Below are positions 1 through 5,704 of a stretch of 7,388 nucleotides of DNA, piece by piece. The notes under the pieces are model-generated. The model was not told where the DNA came from and did not search any database. It saw only the letters and a program-made list of their open reading frames with translations. Source of the stretch: Dehalococcoidales bacterium. Its GTDB lineage: Bacteria; Chloroflexota; Dehalococcoidia; Dehalococcoidales; UBA2162. Location of the stretch: positions 1,300,714 through 1,308,101 of the forward strand of contig CP070645.1 of assembly GCA_020354275.1 (NCBI GenBank), given 5' to 3'. The position numbers and the translations under genes are program-made. Every line of letters starts with the position of its first letter. Within the stretch, counting starts at the first letter, position 1.

Positions 1-542
1 ACTATTCCCTGGGGATGTGACAGCCACTCATCGGCACTGCGTACTATAGCTCCACAGAGACCGGTTTCAGCGAAGGCGTCTTCCAGTTCCTGGGAATCCC
101 TTCTCGATATGACATCAGGCATTGATTCGAGGTTATCTTCGCATTGCAGCAGTTCCGGTATTCTCTGCCGCCCGTAACCGTGGATATAAAACCAGCGGCC
201 ATCCCTGGTTTTCTGGAAGCCTATCCCGTAGGCCTGCCGTTGTTGTGACGGTGCTTGTTGCTGCCGTTGTTCTTCACCGTCCATTTTGAGGTATACATAG
301 CTTTGCAGGGTAGCCGTGGCTGCCCTGACATCAATGGCTACCTGTTGTTTACAGCCGGTCTTCAGTTCCCACAGCTTGCTGACGGCGACTCCACGGGCAG
401 CGTGGATACCGGCGATCATCTCGCCTATCTTAAAACGGGTAGGCAGTACCGGGTCGTGACCGGTGATGGAAACCTGTTCGTCAAATCCATCCGACCACCC
501 GGCAATAGCCATCAGCTCATTAAACACAGCATTATCAACCAT
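1..542 (-). CDS. CaiB/BaiF-type family III CoA transferase, N-terminal part (C-terminus beyond window)
   Basis: The reading frame is open from an ATG at 542 to the window edge, giving 180 complete codons and no stop. An in-frame TAA at 567-569 lies upstream, and a good Shine-Dalgarno (AGGGG, 7 bases before the ATG) supports this start. Family III enzymes move CoA between acyl-CoA and a free acid in the cytoplasm; the substrate cannot be read here. Residues about 32-80 (PTRFKIGEMIAG, LWELKTG, QQVAIDVRAATATL) match the central helix and TGRGQxVDV strand of the family. Residues 104-180 (YGIGFQKTRDGRWFYIHG, then QELEDAFAETGLCGAIVRSA and DEWLSHPQG) match the small-domain/linker part. The usual Rossmann start (VLDLTxVLAGP) is absent at the N-terminus. 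From related two-part proteins I expect it beyond the window. Glu41 falls where formyl-CoA transferase has its catalytic Asp. The family call is fairly secure; the exact reaction is unknown. Confidence 0.85.
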   Translation of the reverse strand, partial: MVDNAVFNELMAIAGWSDGFDEQVSITGHDPVLPTRFKIGEMIAGIHAARGVAVSKLWELKTGCKQQVAIDVRAATATLQSYVYLKMDGEEQRQQQAPSQQRQAYGIGFQKTRDGRWFYIHGYGRQRIPELLQCEDNLESMPDVISRRDSQELEDAFAETGLCGAIVRSADEWLSHPQGI

Positions 543-600
543 TATCCTGCCCCTATTTCCATACTGTTACTTCCAGCTTACGCTACTCTATGTTATCAGG
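543..600. other. 58-bp spacer between surE and the CoA-transferase gene
   Basis: This is the only sizeable non-coding gap in the window. It holds the ribosome binding site of the CoA-transferase gene. I found no inverted repeat followed by a T-run that would make a terminator, and no convincing -35/-10 pair. Two loosely similar heptamers occur on the minus strand (GGAAGTA and GGAAATA, about 11 bases apart start to start), which is too little to call an operator. Read-through from surE is therefore plausible. Confidence 0.5.
545..554 (-). promoter_or_regulatory. Shine-Dalgarno of the CoA-transferase gene
   Basis: Read on the minus strand the site is AGGGGCAGGA. The AGGGG block ends 7 bases before the ATG at 542, a normal spacing. 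It is the main reason for choosing that start, together with the in-frame stop just upstream. It also suggests that this gene is translated independently of surE. Confidence 0.6.
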
Positions 601-1419
601 TCATGTATTGAGCAGGTCAGATTCCAGTGAGGAAACATGCTCATTCAGAGATGGTATCAGATCATGGGCGGTAACATCAAGACTCAAAGGCGTGATTGAT
701 ATGAAGCCGGAGTTAATAGCCCAGATATCGGTCCCTTCCTCAGTACCAGTCGGATTAGCCAACTGGTCGGGGTACTTAGGGGAGTCTGTCTGACGCATCC
801 CAAAAGAGTAGCTCAAGGTATCGCCGCCCTGAACCTCGGACAACGCAACATAGCCGCTGGAGCCGGTTCTCGTGGTAATAATGCCCTTGATTTGTTCCAG
901 AGGGATATTGGGCACGTTGGTGTTTAGAATAGCTCTGCCGGGTATTGTGCCGCTTTTCACACCCAGTGCCAGGAATCTGGCAACTCTGGAAACAACATCA
1001 AACCGCGGTTCTTCCCCACGTTCCCCAAGAGCCAGGGATATCGCTATCGATGGTATCTTCCGGTAATAGCCTTGTAGTGTGGCCATGACGGTACCTGAGT
1101 AGAGGATGTCGTTGCCAACATTAGCACCAAGGTTAATACCTGAAACGACAAGGTCGACGTGCTCCTGGGCCAATCGACGTAAACCTACTATCACACAGTC
1201 GCTGGGGGTGCCCCCGACAGCGTAAGCTCGAACTCCCTGGATTGTGGATGATACTTCGTTGATGCTCATCCCGCTGTAGAGAGAGACCGATGTGCCAACT
1301 CCACTTTGCTGTTTATCCGGGGCTACAATCAGCGTTTCCCCTACCCGCTGCATGGCTTCAGCCAGAGCCCAGACACCGGGGGAATTGATGCTATCGTCAT
1401 TGGTGACCAGAATCTTCAT
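601..1419 (-). CDS. surE: 5'/3'-nucleotidase SurE
   Basis: The 272-residue protein removes phosphate from nucleoside 5'- and 3'-monophosphates in a metal-dependent, cytoplasmic reaction; some family members also act on short polyphosphate. The metal-site signature is complete: N-terminal MKILVTNDD with Asp8 and Asp9, Ser39 in QQSGVGTS, and Asn96 in SGINLGAN (93-100). The other family blocks GGTPSDC (69-75) and YSGTVMA (107-113) are present, as is the late [19 protein letters not shown] segment. Length is slightly above the usual 250-265 residues, with a short extra C-terminal tail. The ATG shares bases with the rpoD stop (ATGA), and no clear Shine-Dalgarno precedes it, so translation probably depends on ribosomes finishing rpoD. 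The gene is intact. In Proteobacteria surE is also found near a sigma gene (rpoS), but here the neighbour is the primary sigma factor. Confidence 0.95.
   Translation of the reverse strand: MKILVTNDDSINSPGVWALAEAMQRVGETLIVAPDKQQSGVGTSVSLYSGMSINEVSSTIQGVRAYAVGGTPSDCVIVGLRRLAQEHVDLVVSGINLGANVGNDILYSGTVMATLQGYYRKIPSIAISLALGERGEEPRFDVVSRVARFLALGVKSGTIPGRAILNTNVPNIPLEQIKGIITTRTGSSGYVALSEVQGGDTLSYSFGMRQTDSPKYPDQLANPTGTEEGTDIWAINSGFISITPLSLDVTAHDLIPSLNEHVSSLESDLLNT
1416..1419 (-). other. ATGA stop/start overlap rpoD-surE
   Basis: On the minus strand the surE ATG (1419-1417) overlaps the rpoD TGA (1418-1416). Upstream bases offer no clear Shine-Dalgarno (only a weak TGGA). This is the usual arrangement for translational coupling by termination and reinitiation, and it shows that surE is co-transcribed with rpoD. 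Confidence 0.85.
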
Positions 1420-2852
1420 TCCAGGTAGTCTTTGAGCTTACGGCTGCGGCTGGGATGGCGTAATTTGCGTAATGCCTTGGCTTCGATCTGGCGGATACGC
1501 TCCCTGGTCACATTGAATTCCTGCCCCACTTCTTCCAGGGTGCGGCTTCGCCCATCTTCAAGGCCGAATCTCAACTGGAGTACACGCTGTTCACGGGGGG
1601 TAAGGGCGGACAGCACCTCGTCAATCTGCTCTTTGAGCAATTGCTTGGAGGCGGCGTCGACCGGGGGCAGAGCATTGCGGTCTTCGATGAAATCGCTGAG
1701 ATGGCTGTCTTCTTCCTCTCCTATAGGTGCCTCCAGCGAGATGGGTAGTTGTGCCACCTTGACTATCTCCCTGACCTTCTCCGGGGGAAGGTCCATTTTC
1801 AGGCCGATTTCCTTGGAGTTAGGCTCCCGCCCATGTTCCTGGGCCAAGCGGCGGCTTACCCTCAGCAGCTTGTTAATGGTTTCAATCATATGGACCGGAA
1901 CACGAATGGTACGAGCCTGGTCAGCTATAGCCCGGGTAATGGCCTGGCGAATCCACCAGGTAGCATAGGTGCTGAATTTATAACCCCGGTGGTGGTCGAA
2001 TTTCTCAACAGCCCTGATCAACCCGATATTCCCCTCCTGAATCAGGTCCAGGAGTGACATGCCCCGGCCAATATGTTTCTTGGCAACGCTGACCACCAGG
2101 CGAAGATTGGCTTCGATGAGGTGCTTTTCCGCTTTCTTTGCCTCCCCTTCGATATTATTCAGGTAGTTCTGTAGCTGCCTTTCATACACCTGTATCTGGT
2201 TGATAAAAGCCTGGTCAACCACCAGGTTTTCAATATCAGCCATGGTGACATCCTCTCTAATAGCATCTAGGACTTCTACGGGTAGCAGGCTATAATTTAA
2301 GGAAAGGTCAATCAGCAGTTGTTCTGTGTCCGGTAAGGACTTGCCTATCTTCATGGCCATGGCCTGGATCAGCTGCTGGTTTATAACGCCACTAATACTA
2401 TCCCTTAGGTCGGGATCAGAGATATTTTCCTTGAAGCTAGCAACCGGTGTTAGGCCGAGTTGTTCCTGGAGTAGGGTGATAACATCTCTGTTCTGGTCGA
2501 TTTCTTTCAGCATCGTTATTATTATTTCGGTTGCCGTAGGAGGTTTGTCATATTGCCGCTCAAATTGTTGCCGTACCTGTCTAATGCGTTTGGCCGCTTC
2601 AATCTTTTTGGCTAATACCCTTTCGTCTTTAGCCGTAAGTAGTTGTACCTTACCAATCTCATGCAGGTAAAGACGGACCGGGTCATCGGCTACTTCCTGT
2701 GTACCAACTTCAATCTGTTCCAGCGGCGCGTCCAGTTCAATATTTTCTTGGGACTTAAGGCTGTTGTGCAGGTCGTCCGTTGGCGGCAGTTCCTCGTCAC
2801 TGCCATTATCAGGTAGGTATCCCTCTGAGTTTTGATAGTTGTCTAGCTCCAT
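1416..2852 (-). CDS. rpoD: RNA polymerase primary sigma factor (sigma-70/SigA, group 1)
   Basis: This 478-residue protein directs RNA polymerase to housekeeping promoters. Residues 1-55 are strongly acidic (15 Asp/Glu, one Lys) and sit where region 1.1 would be. Region 1.2 is about 56-85 ([17 protein letters not shown]). A long poorly conserved spacer runs about 86-240. Region 2 (about 243-320) has [16 protein letters not shown], the [19 protein letters not shown] core and the -10 recognition/melting segment [17 protein letters not shown] (293-309). Region 3 follows, with the 3.2 finger near SDFIED (386-391). Region 4 holds [18 protein letters not shown] and the -35 helix-turn-helix (about 437-464, [19 protein letters not shown]). 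All hallmarks of an essential group 1 sigma are intact. The ATG is preceded by a strong Shine-Dalgarno inside the end of dnaG, and the two genes overlap by 10 bases. The stop overlaps the surE start. Confidence 0.97.
   Translation of the reverse strand: MELDNYQNSEGYLPDNGSDEELPPTDDLHNSLKSQENIELDAPLEQIEVGTQEVADDPVRLYLHEIGKVQLLTAKDERVLAKKIEAAKRIRQVRQQFERQYDKPPTATEIIITMLKEIDQNRDVITLLQEQLGLTPVASFKENISDPDLRDSISGVINQQLIQAMAMKIGKSLPDTEQLLIDLSLNYSLLPVEVLDAIREDVTMADIENLVVDQAFINQIQVYERQLQNYLNNIEGEAKKAEKHLIEANLRLVVSVAKKHIGRGMSLLDLIQEGNIGLIRAVEKFDHHRGYKFSTYATWWIRQAITRAIADQARTIRVPVHMIETINKLLRVSRRLAQEHGREPNSKEIGLKMDLPPEKVREIVKVAQLPISLEAPIGEEEDSHLSDFIEDRNALPPVDAASKQLLKEQIDEVLSALTPREQRVLQLRFGLEDGRSRTLEEVGQEFNVTRERIRQIEAKALRKLRHPSRSRKLKDYLE
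2843..2852 (-). other. 10-bp dnaG-rpoD coding overlap
   Basis: The ten bases ATGGAGCTAG are read twice: as Met-Glu-Leu at the start of rpoD and as Trp-Ser-stop (TAG at 2845-2843) at the end of dnaG. The overlap implies one shared transcript and probable translational coupling of primase and sigma factor. Confidence 0.85.
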
Positions 2853-4651
2853 TTCTTATCCCCCTTGTTACTACCCTTGTTTAGCTTTTCGGTAAAAACC
2901 TCTCTGAGTTGAATGCTGGCTTCTATCCCTTCTTCTTCAAGCCTGGTCAAGTCAGCGCCGGAACCTCCCAATTCTACCTCCAGTGCAAATCTCTCTTCTC
3001 TTTTTGCTTCCAGGTCTCTGAGAAACCTTTCCTTTAGTCTACGGGTATAATCATCGTATCTCTTATCCATATTCGTGGTAGTAGTTGGTATATTCTTATT
3101 GGCCAGATAATCAACGTGCTCATGAATAGATTCATCCAATTTATCTTTGAGGCTAGCCAGGTCACCGGACTGATGCCAAGCAGTAAATATTTCACGGTTT
3201 TCACTGTTCTGAAAGTACTCCGGTAGCAGCGTACCGCTCCTTTCTTTTAGCTCGGGGTATTGCAGAAGCAGGGCTAGACAGTCTTCTTCAAGGCGGCTGG
3301 GGAGGAACGGGCGCTGGATGGTAGGGGTGGTTTTACGGCCTGGTGTTTGGTCCGGTTTCTTCCACCGCCCATCCTGGGCAGTCCTAGCTTTTTTAAGGAC
3401 AACCTCAAGGTCTCTCTCACTGACTTTGACCAAACGGGCCAGTTTCTGTAAGTAGTGAGCCTGTCGTACGATATCGTTCATCCCGGCAATTACTGGCAGT
3501 AGCCGATCTGTGGCCAGTGATTTATCCCTGGCGGTATTCAGGTCCAGGCTAGAGATAACCATATCGAAGGTATAGTCCAATACCGGAAGTGCCTTATCCA
3601 GAAGCTGTTGCCAGGTTTTAACATCCTCTCTGATAACGTTATCGGGGTCTTTATCCCGGGGCATGACCATTACCCTGACCTCGGCCCCGAGTGTGTTTTC
3701 ATAACTGACGCTACGTAGCATGGCTTCCTCACCAGCAGCATCGGCATCAAGGGCAAGGACTATATTTTTAGTTAGCCTTTTTAACGTATTGACCTGCTTT
3801 TCAGTAACTGAAGTCCCCATGGAGGCGATTACGTTGTTAAAGCCATTCTGGTGGGCGGTAATGACATCCATATAACCCTCTACGATAACGGCCAGGTTCT
3901 GCTGCCGTATCGCTGCTGCCGCCAGGTTTATGCCGTAAAGGCTGCCACTCTTGTCAAAGACCGGGGTCTGTGGCGAATTAAGGTATTTGGGCAGCGATTC
4001 ATCGAGTACCCTGGCGCCAAAGCCAATAACATGCTCCCTGTTATCTTTTATCGGGAATATTAAACGGTTACGGAACCGGTCATGCGTTTTGCCGTCTTCT
4101 GTGGCCAGTATCAGACCAGCTTCAATCAATTGGTCCTCACTATGGCCCCTTTCCGTAAGGTACTGTTTCAGGGCTTCCCAGCTATTCAAGCTATAACCCA
4201 GCTGAAAATTAATGATGGTTTCCAGTGATAAACCGCGGCTGGCAAGATAGTCCCTTGTCTTTTCCCCGGTCGGGGAGTTAAGCAGCAGGTCGTGGAAGTA
4301 CAGGGCAGCTGTCTGATTCAGCTGGTATATTTTTTCCTTCTTATCGGTGCTGGTATCGAGCTCAAACCTTGATGTGATAGTTACCCCGGCCTTCTGGGCC
4401 AGAAAATGCAGCGCCTCGCCGAAGTCCATGCTCTCCTTTTTCATTATGAAGGAGAAGATATCACCGCCGGTATTGCAGGCGCCAAAGCAGTGCCAGCTCT
4501 GTTGCTCGGGGTAAATGAAGAAAGAGGGTCGTTTTTCACTGTGAAATGGGCACAATGCCCTGAAGTTACGCCCCGCCTTGGTTATGGTTGCGTATTGACC
4601 GATAACCTCAACGATATCCAGCTTTTGCTTCACTTCATCGACGACGCTCAT
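2843..4651 (-). CDS. dnaG: DNA primase DnaG
   Basis: The 602-residue protein makes the short RNA primers for replication in partnership with the replicative helicase. The N-terminal zinc domain (about 1-100) has ligands Cys34, His37, Cys55 and Cys59 in CPFH...HCFGAC, followed by GGDIFSFIM. The last cysteine pair is spaced C-x3-C rather than the common C-x2-C. The catalytic core follows, with [10 protein letters not shown] (192-201) and the basic-aromatic stretch [19 protein letters not shown] (209-227). The TOPRIM domain (about 253-333) holds Glu258 in VEGYMDV and Asp302/Asp304 in ALDADAAG, the metal-binding acidic residues. The C-terminal part (about 455-590) is divergent, helical and charged, consistent with a helicase-binding domain. 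Length is normal. The start overlaps the dgt stop (ATGA); a GAGGAG lies 14 bases upstream, which is long for a standard site, so coupling is likely. Confidence 0.97.
   Translation of the reverse strand: MSVVDEVKQKLDIVEVIGQYATITKAGRNFRALCPFHSEKRPSFFIYPEQQSWHCFGACNTGGDIFSFIMKKESMDFGEALHFLAQKAGVTITSRFELDTSTDKKEKIYQLNQTAALYFHDLLLNSPTGEKTRDYLASRGLSLETIINFQLGYSLNSWEALKQYLTERGHSEDQLIEAGLILATEDGKTHDRFRNRLIFPIKDNREHVIGFGARVLDESLPKYLNSPQTPVFDKSGSLYGINLAAAAIRQQNLAVIVEGYMDVITAHQNGFNNVIASMGTSVTEKQVNTLKRLTKNIVLALDADAAGEEAMLRSVSYENTLGAEVRVMVMPRDKDPDNVIREDVKTWQQLLDKALPVLDYTFDMVISSLDLNTARDKSLATDRLLPVIAGMNDIVRQAHYLQKLARLVKVSERDLEVVLKKARTAQDGRWKKPDQTPGRKTTPTIQRPFLPSRLEEDCLALLLQYPELKERSGTLLPEYFQNSENREIFTAWHQSGDLASLKDKLDESIHEHVDYLANKNIPTTTTNMDKRYDDYTRRLKERFLRDLEAKREERFALEVELGGSGADLTRLEEEGIEASIQLREVFTEKLNKGSNKGDKKWS
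2860..2869 (-). promoter_or_regulatory. Shine-Dalgarno of rpoD inside the dnaG 3' end
   Basis: On the minus strand AACAAGGGGG ends 7 bases before the rpoD ATG. It is the second copy of a 12-base near-repeat; the first AACAAGGG lies at 2881-2874. The pair encodes the Asn-Lys-Gly repeat in the DnaG tail. This is the strongest ribosome binding site in the dgt-dnaG-rpoD-surE run and fits a need for more sigma factor than primase. Confidence 0.6.
4648..4651 (-). other. ATGA stop/start overlap dgt-dnaG
   Basis: On the minus strand the dnaG ATG (4651-4649) overlaps the dgt TGA (4650-4648). The nearest purine-rich site, GAGGAG at 4671-4666, is 14 bases from the ATG, farther than usual. Reinitiation by ribosomes completing dgt is the simplest explanation for primase translation. 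Confidence 0.85.
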
Positions 4652-5688
4652 TTAGTTAAAGCCAACTCCTCGGCTAATCTCAGTGCATATTGGTCGGTCA
4701 TGCCGGCGATATAATCAACCGTTCTCCGCTCTACTTCGTCTATATTGTTGAGGTACTCCACCGGTAGTTTTTCCTGGTGCTCGGTGAAGAAGCGGTATAA
4801 CCGGCGGACTATCTGCCTGGCCCTGGTTGCTTCTTCCTTTTCGGAGTATACGTTATAGACTCTGTTAAAAAGGAACCCGTGCAGTGTATTGGTCGCCTCC
4901 AGGATATCTGGGCTAATGCGTATCACGGGGATATCAGCTCTGTTGCCTTTCCTTAACGCCCATGATTGCTCAATAACGTTGCAGACCAGGGTGTTGATAC
5001 GCTCCCGGTGCGAATGCCCCAGTACAGCAGCGGTTGAGGCTGGTAAATCGTTCTCGGTAATAATGTCAGCCCTTACCGCGTCATCAATATCGTGGTTAAT
5101 ATAGGCAATTATATCAGCAATCTTGACCACAATACCCTCCAGGGTGCCCGCTTTCCCCCAGTCTTCCTTTTCCTTTAATCCCTCCTTAGAGTGATTTATA
5201 ATACCGTCTTTCACTTCCCAGGTAAGGTTGAGCCCCTGGCCGTTATTTTCCAGCAGTTCGACGGTTCTTAGGCTCTGTTCGCTGTGCCGAAAGCCATGGT
5301 AGTATAGCTCGTTTAAGATCTCCTCCCCGATATGGCCAAAAGGGGTGTGGCCAAGGTCGTGACCAAGGGCGATTGCCTCAGTAAGGTCCTCGTTTAAATT
5401 CAGGGCCCGGGCAATGGTACGGGCTATCTGGGAGACCTCCAGGGTGTGGGTTAGCCGTGTTACATAGTGGTCACCCTGAGGGTCAATAAATACCTGTGTC
5501 TTATGCTTGAGACGGCGGAAAGCTTTGGTATGGATAATACGGTCACGATCACGCTGAAAGTCAGTTCTTACCGGACAGGGTTCCTCATGTGTGGCCCTAC
5601 CCGGCGACAGCTTACTTTTCGCCGCATGAGGGGAAAGGCTCTCTTCCCGTTCCTCAATTAAATTGCGGACCTGAAGCTGGCTAACCAT
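4648..5688 (-). CDS. dgt: dGTP triphosphohydrolase-like HD-domain protein (dGTPase type 2)
   Basis: This 346-residue cytoplasmic enzyme belongs to the HD phosphohydrolase group that cleaves dGTP (in some members other dNTPs) to the nucleoside and triphosphate, lowering the dNTP pool. The N-terminal FQRDRDRIIHTKAFRRLKHK segment (44-63) is the family signature. The metal site is complete: His81 (RLTHTLEVS), His110-Asp111 in GHDLGHTPFGH (109-119), and Asp192 in KIADIIAYINHDIDDA (189-204). The length fits the shorter type 2 branch rather than the roughly 500-residue E. coli enzyme. The N-terminus aligns with what I recall of the family, so the ATG is accepted although no Shine-Dalgarno precedes it. 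It lies 8 bases after pps and overlaps dnaG by 4. Placement before primase suggests matching dNTP supply to replication, which is inference. Substrate preference cannot be read from sequence. Confidence 0.93.
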   Translation of the reverse strand: MVSQLQVRNLIEEREESLSPHAAKSKLSPGRATHEEPCPVRTDFQRDRDRIIHTKAFRRLKHKTQVFIDPQGDHYVTRLTHTLEVSQIARTIARALNLNEDLTEAIALGHDLGHTPFGHIGEEILNELYYHGFRHSEQSLRTVELLENNGQGLNLTWEVKDGIINHSKEGLKEKEDWGKAGTLEGIVVKIADIIAYINHDIDDAVRADIITENDLPASTAAVLGHSHRERINTLVCNVIEQSWALRKGNRADIPVIRISPDILEATNTLHGFLFNRVYNVYSEKEEATRARQIVRRLYRFFTEHQEKLPVEYLNNIDEVERRTVDYIAGMTDQYALRLAEELALTK

Positions 5689-5690
5689 TT

Positions 5691-5699
5691 TTATTATTA
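5691..5699 (-). other. Three tandem in-frame TAA stops ending pps
   Basis: On the minus strand pps ends with TAATAATAA, so the normal stop is backed by two more in the same frame, and the dgt ATG follows two bases later (AAATGG starts at 5690). Such stacking prevents read-through but may equally be an A/T-rich leader or promoter element for dgt. Confidence 0.85.
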
Positions 5700-5704
5700 T
5701 TTTA
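5693..5704 (-). promoter_or_regulatory. Possible -10 box for a short-leader or leaderless dgt transcript
   Basis: On the minus strand CTAAAATAATAATAAAAATG contains TAAAAT (5704-5699) and two AATAAT hexamers (5701-5696 and 5698-5693), each close to the TATAAT consensus. The TAAAAT box ends 10 bases before the dgt ATG. No -35 match was found at normal spacing, and no Shine-Dalgarno is present. The placement is what leaderless genes tend to show, but A/T-rich stop codons alone could produce it. This is a weak call. Confidence 0.25.

Noticed and set aside
543..600. Possible terminator or promoter between surE and the CoA transferase
   Set aside because: No stem-loop with a T-run and no paired -35/-10 could be found by eye on either strand.
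255..611. Plus-strand open frame of 118 codons near the left edge
   Set aside because: The minus strand of the same bases encodes a recognisable CoA transferase with a good start and Shine-Dalgarno. The plus-strand product resembles nothing and overlaps the surE end.
1432..1968. Plus-strand open frame of 178 codons opposite rpoD
   Set aside because: It is the antisense shadow of the conserved sigma regions 2-4. Its translation is Ser/Arg-rich with no recognisable domain and no upstream ribosome binding site of note.
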